64,000 nucleotides of DNA from Rutpela maculata (taxonomy: Eukaryota; Arthropoda; Insecta; Coleoptera; Cerambycidae), in assembly GCA_936432065.2 (NCBI GenBank), contig OW386293.2:49323923-49387922 (forward strand), written 5' to 3'. This document shows positions 1 to 9,377 of this stretch, one piece after another. The position numbers were made by a program, and so were the translations under genes. Position 1 is the stretch's first letter. Each line of letters begins with the position of its first letter. Below the pieces are notes generated by a model. It worked only from the letters and a program-made list of their open reading frames with translations, searched no databases and was not told the DNA's origin.

Positions 1-129
1 AGGCAGAAATTTTAATAATAGCTACGTTATATTCTTAAATCTTAAGAAATATATATTTTTGAGGTTATCTGTGACGTCACGTGGATAAATGTACCATAAC
101 CTATAAATCAACATTCACAAAGGTTACCA

Positions 130-665
130 ACCCAAATGTTTTTGAGAGATGACGAAATACATTTTCCCCTAACAATAACATCAATAATATTTTTTGGATG
201 CTGTCATGTGTGCACATATAACGAATTCTTTTTAATTTTTTTCACGGAAACCAAATCGAAAGGGTGCAAGTGTGATATATCGTTGAAATTGGAATTTTTA
301 CTGCTTTTCAATGATTCGATTACAAATTGTAAGTAATCATAAAATAAGCAATTTTTTGTGCCAAAACGGCACTAAACGTAATCCGATCTCAACTAAAACC
401 TTTTCAGATCTTCTGGAGCACCAAAAAAACCATCATGCAAAGTTTCATTCAAATCTGTTTAGTAGTTTCGCCGCTATCGTTCTAACATACATACACACAT
501 ACACACACACACACATACACAGATACACACACAGACATTTTTCAAAAACCACTTTTTTGGGTACTTGGGACCTCAAAACGTAAAGATTTGATGTTATCTC
601 AATTTTTGATTTTGGACCAATTTCAGTAACCTCGCATAATTTTATTGTGGGGAGGTTAAAATGAG
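130..665 (+). repeat. Degenerate interspersed repeat with microsatellite tail
   Basis: This non-coding stretch has the layout of the 3' end of an RTE-type insect repeat. There is a line like CAAAGTTTCATTCAAATCTG around 438, then a CA/TACA microsatellite, then a run containing TTGGGACCTCAAAACG. The open frames across it are only translations of the dinucleotide tract. The family assignment is from general resemblance; the microsatellite is seen directly. Confidence 0.4.
484..538. repeat. (CA)n/(TACA)n microsatellite
   Basis: Alternating ACATACA and ACACAC units, imperfect, about 55 bases, within the repeat described above. Confidence 0.9.
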
Positions 666-676
666 TTTCATCCATA

Positions 677-2506
677 ATAGTACAGTAACTAGAGGTTTTA
701 ACTTCAGAATAATGTCATATTGAACGGATTTCGTTCATTTTTGGCAGTATAATAGCAAATGCTTCACAGAAAAGTTTCTATATTGTGCGGGGGCTTGCTA
801 ATTTATAGGGGGTGGATGCCACCGAGGGTTGGCACTTAAAAAATATATATATTTATTGAAGCTGAAATAGAATCAAATTTTAATAAGAAACGATTCTATG
901 CAATTTTTCATATAAACTGATAGTTTTTAAGTTATAACGACTACAAAATTTCGATTTTAGCTTAAAAAAAAAGGTATTTCCAAACGGCATTCGTCAAGTA
1001 TCGCGGAAAGTATTACTTTATCGAAAAACTGTTACAGATCAATTACAGAAAGTACAAACTGGGAATTAATTATATTTTTTGTTTATTGATATAGGATTAA
1101 TAATTTCGGAGATATTTAAGTTTATATTTGATATCCAAGTGTTTCGAAATTACCTTTAAAGTTTAAAATGCATTTTTTTCTAAAGCAAGTGCTTTAAATG
1201 AGCAAAAAAAATTGAGCATCTAGGTAATGCTGCATCTTAACGAAAAACTGTATTTGAGATAATTGTTTTTAATGACTGGCTAATTAGAGTAACAAAATTC
1301 GACCTTTTTATATAAAAAAATATAAATACGCACATTTTTCAGTCATAACTTCTTTATTTCTTATGCTACAGGAACGAGTAAAAAATAATTTGAAATCGCA
1401 ATTAATTGTCTTTAATTTCATTTCTTAGCATGCGTGACGTAGGTGTCACAATTTCTGAGATATTTAACATTTAAACTGCATTTTTCGTCTTATAAAGGTT
1501 TGGATGCCATTTGTAAACATTCATATCTCCGAAACTATTAAATCTATGTAAATAAATAAACAAGCGAAATTCATTATCAGTTTATGAGCTTTATTTTTGA
1601 TCTCTACCCATTTTTCAATAAAACTAATATTTATTGAGATATTTGGGAAAGGAAAAAGAAAATACGTTTTCTCGAAAATACCTTTATAGTTTAAACTGTA
1701 TTTTTTTTCTAAAGCAAGTGCCGTATACAAACCAAAAAATTTGAACATCTACGTCATGCTAGATATTAATGAGAAATAGTATTTGAAATTCCTTTTTTTT
1801 AATTACTGGCTAATTACAGTAACAAAATGGCGACGTTGCTATTAAAAAATGTGTAGGCGCACATTGCTTCGGTCATAAGTTCTTTATTTTTTATGCTACA
1901 GAAACAAATAAAAAAACAGCTGAAAGCTTAATTAATAACCTATTATTCTACCTATTAGCATCCTTGACGTAGGTGTCACAGTTTCTGAGCTATTTAACTC
2001 TCACTCTAAATAATTATCTTATGAACACTTGGATGACAAATGTAAACTTAAATATCTCCAAAATTGTTAATTCTACGTCAATAAACAAAAAACATCATTA
2101 ATTCCCAGTTTGTACTTTCTGTAATTGGTCTGTAATATTTTTTCGATAAAGTAATGCTTTTCGAAATATTTGAGGAAATCCGTTTGGAATACCTTTTTTT
2201 TAAGCTAAAATCGCAATTTTGAAGTCGTTGTGACTTAAAAACTAGCCATTTATGTGAAGAATAGCATAGAATCTTTTCTTCTTAAAATTCGACTCTACTT
2301 CAGCTTCAATAAATATATATATTTTTTAAGTGCCACCTCCTGAGATGGGTTGGCATCCACCCCCTATAAATTAGCAAGCCCCCGCACAATATAAAAACTT
2401 ATCTGTGAAGCATTTACTATTATACTGTCAAAAATGAACGAAATCCGTTCAATATGACATTATTCCGAAGTTTTGCATATTTTTTACCTCTAGGTGCTGT
2501 ACTATA
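677..2506. mobile_element. Long inverted-repeat (foldback) element, about 1.8 kb
   Basis: The left arm from about 677 (ATAGTACAGTAACTAGAGGT) pairs with the right arm ending at about 2506 (ACCTCTAGGTGCTGTACTAT). Pairing continues for several hundred bases; for example GAACGGATTTCGTTCATTTT near 722 and its complement near 2432, and GCGGGGGCTTGCTAATTTAT near 787 with its complement near 2370. No coding is visible. Outermost boundaries and target duplication are uncertain, and the transposon superfamily is unknown. Confidence 0.7.
1143..2100. repeat. Two diverged direct copies inside the foldback
   Basis: A block of about 480-530 bases starting near 1143 recurs near 1668. Shared landmarks in the same order are TTTTTCTAAAGCAAGTG (1176 and 1707), ACTGGCTAATTA (1275 and 1804), TTCTTTATTT (1350 and 1880), TGACGTAGGTGTCACA (1434 and 1965) and a run on mitigated TGTAAAC motif (1513 and 2040). 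The copies differ at many positions. Confidence 0.7.
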
Positions 2507-2944
2507 AAACCATTTTGAAGATTTTTGTATACTCATAAATCTCATAATTTAGTATTTTGGACGTGATTTCGTGGGTTGACTGGAATAAGTCATGTTGACT
2601 CTTTGTGCGGCGTATAACGTGGAAACGGTAGTTCCCACGTGGAAAATGTAAAGAACCTTTTTTATAGAGAATTTCCTTATCGACAATATTTGTAACTGCA
2701 AAAATGATCGTCCTGCCAATAGCAAGCGAGATATTAACGTGAAACCAATTTTTTGACCTTTGACAACCGTATAACTTTTGAAGCGTACACGATATCAATG
2801 GAAACTTTTTACACATTATTTATAACGGTTAAATAAAGGTGTGTGCAAAAATTCAGCTTGCTGCGAATTTTTTAAAAACAATCAATTGTTTCCTCCTTAA
2901 GTTACTGGGCTATTAGTCAAGTATAACAATTATTGGATTAATGG
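2507..2944. other. No recognised feature
   Basis: AT-rich sequence between the foldback and the R1-like element. I see no coding signature, RNA gene or convincing repeat boundary here; the one open minus-strand frame has low-complexity composition and no recognisable domain. Confidence 0.5.
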
Positions 2945-3058
2945 GCAACATAACTGGGGAGATGGCTACAAGAAAGCGACAAATCAGAAATCCTCTCCCC
3001 TGCCTTACCGGTAGAGAAAGTGGCGGAAGTCGTGGATGCCCTATACCCAGAAAGGGAC
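2945..3058 (+). pseudogene. R1-like ORF2, segment upstream of the RT domain
   Basis: Translation gives GDGYKKATNQ-like words followed in another frame by LSPALPVEKVAEVVDALYPE. R1-family ORF2 proteins carry a comparable stretch just ahead of the RT core. It stops where the foldback begins. Short and frameshifted, so confidence comes mainly from its position next to the clear RT segment. Confidence 0.55.
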
Positions 3059-3840
3059 ACCGGGTGGCTCAGCCAATAGAGACACTCTTGTAACTCTTTA
3101 ACGGGCGAATGAATTTTTTTTAAACTTGGTGGAGTTATATGGGATGAAATTTTATATAGGAACCAAAATGGCCGACTTCCGGTTTCGATGCAATTGGCAT
3201 GGAAATCAAATTTTTAAATGACATAACCTGCATATTTTTGCATATTTGGATGCTGCTGGCCAAAATACATATGATCTGACCGACCCTCAAATATTATTTT
3301 GATTTCCAAAAAATATGGATTTTTTTAATTTTTAGTTTTAATCATAGATTTTGCCAACATTGTTAAAAATTAGTCTGAAAATACTTTTAAATTATTATTT
3401 CTTCAGATACTAATATTAAACACGATTTATTTTTCATTAAGTTCAACGATATTGGTTTTGCAATAAAAACTATATTTTTTTTAAATGGAACTCCTATGGG
3501 ACAACTTGTAATTTAAGTAGATCTTTAAATTACAAAGAAAATGATGCATAATGTCTACCTTCTCTAGGTACTAAATTTATAATTAAATAAATAATAATAA
3601 TATTTGAAAATCAAAATAATATGTATTTTGGCCAGCACGATTCAAATATGCAAGAATATACAGGTTGTCCAATTTAAAAATTCGATTTTCATGTAAATTG
3701 CATCAAAAACGGAAGTCGACTATTATGGTTTTTTACATCACATAATTGGAAATTTCATTCCATATCATTACACTAAATTTAAAAAAAATCCATTCGCCCA
3801 TCCAGTTACAAGAGTGTCCCTATCGGCTGAGCCACCCGGT
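3059..3840. mobile_element. Foldback MITE inserted in the R1-like element
   Basis: Left end ACCGGGTGGCTCAGCC matches the reverse complement of the right end GGCTGAGCCACCCGGT exactly. Pairing continues with gaps for over 200 bases (for example TGCTGGCCAAAATACATAT near 3258 and its complement near 3620). There is no coding. A target duplication could not be fixed from the interrupted reading frame. The terminal sequence resembles a Pol III A box, although no B box is visible. Confidence 0.8.
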
Positions 3841-4975
3841 ATAGTCAAGTCAGATGGAGGGCGTTGGAGGTGGCTGTGGTCCCTTCGCTCACGGAGGAGG
3901 AGCTGGAGGCAGTATGTGCCAGACTTAAAAGTCGAAAGGCTTCAGGCTTAGACGAGATTCCACCTGAAATAGTCAAGCTAGTTGCGGAAGAATACCCGGG
4001 AGACATCTTAAGAGTAATGAACCGTGCCCGATTGGGGATTTCCCGAGCAGGCCAGGGACGTGTTAACCCGGAAAGAGCCACCGGAGCAACCGTCATCCCA
4101 CCCACCGCTATCTTTACTTAACGTGATGGGTAAGCTCCTCAAGTATCTGATGCTGGGGAGATTAGAGAAGGAGATTGCCGAGAAGGGCGGCTTATCTGAA
4201 AGCCAGTCCGGTTTCCGGAAAGGACGATCAACAGTAGGAGCCATTAAACTACTAAAGGAGATGGCGGAGTAAGCCCTAGCCGCGAAACAGATATGTCGCG
4301 ACTCTTGATGTCAAAAACGCATTTAACATGGCGAGATCGGAGATGATTGTCAGGCAGACGTAGAGCTTGGGGGTAGCTCCGTACCTCGTCAGGGTGATGA
4401 TGAGCTACTTTCAACAGGATGATCGGATTCGAGACAGAGAGAGAGATAACCTGGAAAAGCATCACGTGTGAAGTTCCACAAGGGTCGATGTTCGGTCCGA
4501 CCTTGTGGAACGTGATGTTTGACGACGTCTTTCGACTGCCCTGGAAGGAGGGTGTGAAGGTCATCGGGCATGCCGACGACTTGTCCATAACGGTGACTGG
4601 AAGGTGGACTGTCCAAATAATGGAATCAGCCAACGAGGTCAGCAGGAAGATTGAGAGATGGCTGAAAATAATGCAGCTTGAGCTAGCTGCCAAAAAAACG
4701 GAGCTCCTGGTTATCACCAGGAAAAGAAATCTTCCACTCATGAAAGTTAAGGTGGGCCAGGTGGAGATATCCCCAGGGAACTACCCGAGACACCTAGGGG
4801 TTTGGCTGGACTTCAAGCTGAATGCGGTGTCCATACCACAAAGACGGTCGAGAAGGTGGAAAAGGCAGCCACAACCATTGAGAGGCTTATGGCCAATACT
4901 CACGAACCGAGAGCGAGCAAGAGGAGACTGCTATGCAGCGCCGTGCACTCTATCCTCCTATATAAACATAACATA
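3841..4975 (+). pseudogene. R1-like reverse transcriptase core, frameshifted
   Basis: Three successive frames read as one RT. About 3864-4010 contains LKSRKASGLDEIPPEIVK (finger region). About 4090-4270 contains GLSESQSGFRKGRSTVGAI, the motif usually found ahead of the palm. About 4419-4830 contains VPQGSMFGPTLWNVMFDD, then HADD in place of the usual Y/FADD, then a thumb-like RHLGVWLDFKL. The tyrosine-to-histidine change at the catalytic box, a TAA near 4120, a TAG near 4270 and frame changes all indicate decay. The reading runs into the SINE at 4976 after the words AVHSILLY. Confidence 0.85.
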
Positions 4976-5187
4976 AATATAAACACACCACAGATAGTAG
5001 ACATCCCCCAAATTCAATGCCAAGGCTGTCTGAAAGGGGGTTACACATTTGGAAAAACTCAGACATACATCCATACCCACCGGTGTTGTCAATACCGGGG
5101 CTGGGGCTCGAAATCAGAGCGCGATAGACAGTCGGTCAGCATATTCGCCACTCAATACGCCTTAACCGACTGAGCTACCATGCCGGT
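4976..5187 (-). mobile_element. tRNA-derived SINE
   Basis: Read on the minus strand, the head at 5187 begins CCGGCATGGTAGCTCAGTCG, with an A box (TGGTAGCTCAGTCGG, about 5167-5181) and a B-box-like GATTTCGAGCC (5105-5115). A short body follows and ends in an A/T-rich tail with TTTATATTTATGTTATG near 4976-4995. It interrupts the R1-like reading frame between LLY and AAPIW. A target duplication of only a few bases (TAT) is compatible. The family is not identified. Confidence 0.75.
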
Positions 5188-5325
5188 ATGCAGCCCCGAT
5201 CTGGAAATGTGCGTTGAAAGTGGATAAAACGAGGGGGAGCGTGGCTGGGATCCAGCGATGTGCCACACTAAAGGTGTGCAGTGCATATAAAATGATTTTG
5301 TACGAGGCGGCGCGGCGTTGGTAGC
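5188..5325 (+). pseudogene. R1-like ORF2 continuation after the SINE
   Basis: The frame resumes with AAPIWKCALKVDK, then GSVAGIQRCATLKVCSAYK and YEAARRW before a stop. In intact R1-clade ORF2 the phrase ending LLY is followed directly by a word like AAPIW, so this is the other side of the SINE insertion site. It ends in AT-rich sequence near 5325. Confidence 0.75.
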
Positions 5326-5359
5326 CTAATAAACAAATTTGTTTTATAATTCTCTTTTC

Positions 5360-5427
5360 TACAACAATTTTGTTTTATTGCTATTTTATTACATTTATAA
5401 AATTGCAATAAAACAAAATAGTTGTAT
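5360..5427. repeat. Small hairpin, 22-bp arms
   Basis: TACAACAATTTTGTTTTATT at 5360 pairs with AATAAAACAAAATAGTTGTA ending at 5426, with one mismatch. The loop is about 20 bases. It could be a MITE relic or part of the degraded R1-like flank. Confidence 0.55.
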
Positions 5428-5455
5428 AAAGTTTAAATTTTTGCTCGTTTGGATC

Positions 5456-6178
5456 CTCCGATTAAAGAAGTTATATCTAGATACATAATGGCATGAATTT
5501 TATGATCCCGAAAGACTCCCAATCTAAGGCATTTCTTCCCATAAGTTGCTGATTGGCCCATCGGCGTATTCGCGGTCGCTCGTACACGGTCGGCTTCAGT
5601 TCGATTATCATAATCTCAATTTGACAGTTTTGACAGTATCCGTAATTAATGTTAATAAGTGTTTTTCGTGTTTTTCGATCAAAATGTGGTGAAGAAGTCT
5701 TTCTATTTTAAGTTGTGATTTGCCTAATACCTAAATAATATTCTCTGTTCATATTTAGACAGTTTAGTGACAATTTAGTGCAACATGCAACAGTGCTGTG
5801 CCATTTGCAGAAACCGATCGTTTCATAAGTAAGTAGATCATAGTCGTAACATGATGAGGTTCAGTTTATAGTTTTAATAATAATATTATAAATAATATCC
5901 TTCCAATGCATATTTCCCTTGAATAAAACATCTTTACCTATTGTATTTTTTCAATGTGCGTTAATATTCCTAGAAGTTAACCAATAATTATCACATAAAA
6001 GAGGTACAATATTTTACATTTTCCCTTCTACACATACCCGCCTCTGTTGCCTATGGGATGTGATTGATGTTCATCTATCCATTTTAATGGACATATAATG
6101 TTACTATGTTAGGAGCAAATAAGGCATATGAAGAAAAGGTAGCCATTATGTATCTAGATATAAGTTCTTTAATCGGAG
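5456..6178. mobile_element. Non-autonomous TIR transposon, 723 bp, 8-bp duplication
   Basis: Terminal inverted repeats of about 37 bases with one mismatch (CTCCGATTAAAGAA at 5456; TTCTTTAATCGGAG ending at 6178) are flanked by a perfect direct duplication TTTGGATC (5448-5455 and 6179-6186). An 8-bp duplication fits hAT, P or Merlin superfamilies, but the ends do not start CAG as most hAT ends do. The interior is AT-rich, and I recognise no transposase. Confidence 0.85.
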
Positions 6179-6186
6179 TTTGGATC

Positions 6187-6662
6187 TGATTGGAAATATC
6201 TGAAGGAGCCGGGAGGGCAGAGGCCAGGGGCAGGCTGTTTGAAAGACGGCAGAGGGGGTAGGACACTGCAGACAAGGGAAGGTGGACGAGATGCCTCATC
6301 CCGAACATCAGAGCGTAGATGGAACGGAGGCATGGTGAGGTAGGCTATTACCTCAGCCAAGCCCTGAGCGGACATGGGTGCTTCATGGAGTATTTATATG
6401 ATATTGGCAAGACTGACAGCAGAGAGTGTGTATACTGTGGAGAAATTGATGACGTGGAGCACACCGTATTCGCAGCATGCAACAGATGGAAGGTAGAGCG
6501 ATGAGACGATAGGTCGTTATTGTCCCCGAAAGATACGGTAGAGAGGATGCTAGAAACGGAGGAGAATTGGAGAAGGACGGAGGTGGGAATAACTCGTATT
6601 ATCAAAAAGAAGGAAGAGGAGCAAAGAAAGATTGGTTTGAACCCATGGAGAAACGCCAATTA
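6187..6662 (+). pseudogene. R1-like ORF2 C-terminus with Cys-His knuckle
   Basis: From about 6275 the frame reads GRWTRCLIPNIRA, a stop codon, then MERRHGEVGYYLSQALSGHG, and CVYCGEIDDVEHTVFAAC. The last is a C-X2-C-X7-H-X5-C knuckle (the exact final spacing is slightly irregular) typical of the C-terminus of R1-clade ORF2. After one more stop near 6502 the frame runs to the terminal TAA at 6660-6662. It lies immediately outside the 8-bp duplication of the upstream TIR element. Confidence 0.8.
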
Positions 6663-7170
6663 ACGCCGACAACCTTAAATGACCTGTGGGTTCGATAAAA
6701 AGCGAAAGCAATCCCAGGCCAACAGGAAACACTGAATTAATAGGATAGTTTTTCCAGCAACGTGTTTGAAATCTTAATCTAAAAGCGATATTTATATGTC
6801 AAGAGAAACAACGATTAATGTTGAGAATGTAATACTTAAGCATATTCTTGATATGTACTTAAATTAAGAATTTGTAAGAATTTGTTCTAAAATATCCTTA
6901 TACCTACTCTCACGATTAACAGTATTCGAAAAAAGTGAACTAATAAGAGTAAATGTAAATAATTTTGCCAATTAATCAGGTTCTTGGTTTATAATTCGTA
7001 TTATTATGTTATGTTATTGAATTAACAATTTATTATACTAAGTAATATTTTTCTAATGACAAGTACCTTTAAAGTATAACTGCTACAATATAGAATAGTT
7101 TTCTTTCCAGGGGATTAGTAATTTTAAGCTTTAGCATCATAGATCGTTTGTTAATCAGTTTTATTCATTT
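6663..7170. other. Non-coding, possible intron upstream of the exon at 7175
   Basis: AT-rich sequence without recognisable elements. It ends in a pyrimidine-rich stretch and TTTTCAG at 7168-7174, a plausible 3' splice site. Confidence 0.5.
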
Positions 7171-7174
7171 TCAG

Positions 7175-7546
7175 ATTAAAACTATTGTTGCTGACAGAGT
7201 TTTGAACAGCCACGAAAAAGTTAGGTCGAAGGCCATTGAACTGGTTTCTGTTAACAACTACTGGAGGAATCATTATCAGGGTGAAATTAGAAATAGATTC
7301 GCAGGTCCTTCGACATTACCACCAACAACAAGAACATCAACAACAATAGAAACACCAGCGGCATCAGACGACACAACAACAATAACAACAACAAACAATG
7401 CATCAACCATTACAACTACGGAGGGCAGTACGGGCAACACTTCTACTTCTACTGAGCCCACTACTACTTCTGGTGCATCTCCTGAAAATTTATTTTTGTC
7501 AAAATTCATTAGCGCTGTAGTTTTGTTAATTTTAAGAGTGTTGTAA
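7175..7546 (+). CDS. Terminal exon of a GPI-anchored protein, possibly aminopeptidase N-like
   Basis: After the acceptor TTTTCAG the exon encodes about 124 residues ending at the TAA of 7544-7546. It begins IKTIVADRVLNSHEKV, continues with AIELVSVNNYWRNHY, then a stalk of about 55 residues dominated by Thr with Pro and Ser, and ends in a small-residue site (SGAS) followed by a hydrophobic tail rich in Leu, Val and Ile. A Thr-rich stalk plus tail is the usual arrangement for insect midgut GPI-anchored M1 aminopeptidases, whose last helical repeats have similar length and charge pattern. That identity is inference; the stalk and anchor signal are seen. Upstream exons are not visible in the window. 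Confidence 0.55.
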   Translation: MKTIVADRVLNSHEKVRSKAIELVSVNNYWRNHYQGEIRNRFAGPSTLPPTTRTSTTIETPAASDDTTTITTTNNASTITTTEGSTGNTSTSTEPTTTSGASPENLFLSKFISAVVLLILRVL

Positions 7547-7601
7547 CTCAGTAATTCTGTTGACTTCAAAGTATTTACCATTATCTCGACCTGATAGAAA
7601 T

Positions 7602-7607
7602 AATAAA
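7602..7607 (+). terminator. Polyadenylation signal AATAAA
   Basis: AATAAA lies 55 bases after the stop codon of the exon above and is followed by a TTGATTATTTATTG run, a normal spacing for a short 3' UTR. Confidence 0.65.
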
Positions 7608-7624
7608 GTTGATTATTTATTGAA

Positions 7625-8218
7625 TGAACAGTTTCTTCGCGATTGTCTTAACTGCTAAACGGATATTGTTGTTGTTCTTGATCTTTAAAACAATAAATCT
7701 ATGTGACTAGGGGGAGCAAAATAAAATATCGCATTTTTTATTTTAGGGAATTTTATTTTGTACTCGATTCAACTATGTAGATGATATCGAGTTACGAAGT
7801 GTGAGCGTTTCGATCATTGTTTCCTTTATTTTTCCGATACAGATCCAAGGAACAACACAGTACCCAAATAGTATTTTAAACAACAAGTTTCGAAAACGAA
7901 TCTTTTCACACGAATGAGACAGACATAAGTCGAATGAGTGTAAAGAGATGTTTTCAACAGTGTTGTTTACAATACTTTTTCTACGACTGCAGAATCAACT
8001 ATTTTTAATAAACTTCTTTAAAAGTTATGTGATTTGAAGACCTCAAAACTGATGTTTAGTCGTTAAATAAGTCGGTTGCCATGAAACTGAATAGGCCAGC
8101 CTACTTCAGTAAATACAAATAAAAGGTGTGTTTTATTTTTGACATGACTGTAAAAAACATGACAGTACTGTGCTTTTTGGATTTTTGCACACGATGCGTG
8201 AAAAATTACAGTTTCTAG
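7625..8218. other. No recognised feature
   Basis: AT-rich, non-coding sequence between the polyA site and a hAT-type terminus. I see no element boundary that I can support. Confidence 0.5.
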
Positions 8219-8480
8219 CAGGGGCGGCTCAAGATAAATTTTTCACCCGGGCGGGAGCATTTTTTGGCGCCCCTCCCTGAGGATATCACTGAAGTTCCAG
8301 AAATCACAAAAATCACAGACGTACTACCAGAGCTGGGCAAAGTACTCATTTAAACTACTTCAAGTACTTTATTTGAAGTAGTTTCACCGTATACTTTGCA
8401 CATAAAACTACTTCAAGTACTTGATATTTGAAGTAGTACTTTGCCCAGCTCTGCGTACTACGTACCAAAGTGCAAGGATA
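8219..8480 (+). mobile_element. hAT-type element terminus (5' end only)
   Basis: CAGGGGCGGCTC at 8219 is the CAG-NGGCGG-C end common to many hAT transposons, and it resembles CAGTGGCGGCTC at 63428. The element contains the smaller MITE at 8328-8453. I could not find the matching right end, so its extent is unknown. Confidence 0.5.
8328..8453. mobile_element. hAT MITE, 126 bp
   Basis: Perfect 19-bp terminal inverted repeats (CAGAGCTGGGCAAAGTACT) are flanked by an exact 8-bp direct duplication CGTACTAC at 8320-8327 and 8454-8461. The interior repeats the word ACTACTTCAAGTACTT in both orientations. CAG ends and an 8-bp duplication are the hAT signature. Confidence 0.95.
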
Positions 8481-9366
8481 TCCCTTTGGACCCCCCCCGA
8501 TCTCTACTTTTTAAGTTAACACAAAATTGTCTCTCTATATTTACGTGCCTGATAATGCATCCAAAAATAAAGGTGCCCTAAATGAATAATAAGGAAATTA
8601 TACCCCTTTAAAGGGGAATAATAAATATCAGTTATTCTGCAATCTCTTACGACCGTCTTACTTAAAATATAAAATTCATATTTTAAGATATAATCCGTCT
8701 GGACATTAGTTTACGTGGTATCAAACAAACCCCCTCTTCTGTTTAAGTAGTAGTTTTAGGGGCTGACTGTCGGAATTTTACTCTTAACTTTTTTATTTTT
8801 TACATATTTCTAAAAATTCTTATAAAAAAAGAATTTTCAGATCATTTTGTACTATTTATGTGCATCAGGTTTTTACGGATAATAATAGATAGATATTATT
8901 ATTATAATTATTAGAAATAAAAAAAAGATACTTTTATTTCATTTCGATAAACCATTCTCAAGTAATTTATGTTTACACATCAATGTGTATTTACAACATT
9001 TTATTAATAATTATTAATTTGTAATATAAAATTTTTTGTCTACACCATCTGAACGCTATTATAATGAGAGGACCATTACCGACACAAGTTTACTTAGAGG
9101 AAGGTTCTCTCTGTTTTAATATTTCATACAAAACAAATTGCCATTTATTTATTTTACTTATTTATAAAGAGTAAACTACGTAAGATATGAAATACAAACA
9201 GCTAATGTTGGTATAAAAATTTTTCTGAAATCGATCGGCAATGTCTACATTTTTGGCGCGATTTCAAATCGAAAAATGAATAAGTCCAGTATTTTAGTCC
9301 GTTGCTAAGAAACTATCACAAAACAGATCGGGAGAGATCTCTTTCCAAGCAACGATCAACAAAACC
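8481..9366. other. No recognised gene; probably old repeat sequence
   Basis: AT-rich, with a C run near 8494 and simple A/T tracts. No coding, TIR or tail signature was found. Confidence 0.45.
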
Positions 9367-9377
9367 GTACGGGAATG

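Larger units (their letters stand above)
2945..6662 (+). mobile_element. R1-clade non-LTR retrotransposon fossil, split by three insertions
   Basis: Pieces of one ORF2 appear in order at 2945-3058, 3841-4975, 5188-5325 and about 6187-6662. They are separated by a foldback (3059-3840), a SINE (4976-5187) and a TIR element (5456-6178). Frameshifts, stops and an altered catalytic motif show the copy is dead. The endonuclease, ORF1 and untranslated ends are missing. R1-clade assignment rests on the RT wording and on the C-terminal Cys-His knuckle following a RRHGEV-type helix. Confidence 0.8.

Noticed and set aside
445..675. Minus-strand open frame over the CA microsatellite
   Set aside because: Its residues alternate with the dinucleotide (VYVCMYV-type); no domain, no conservation signal.
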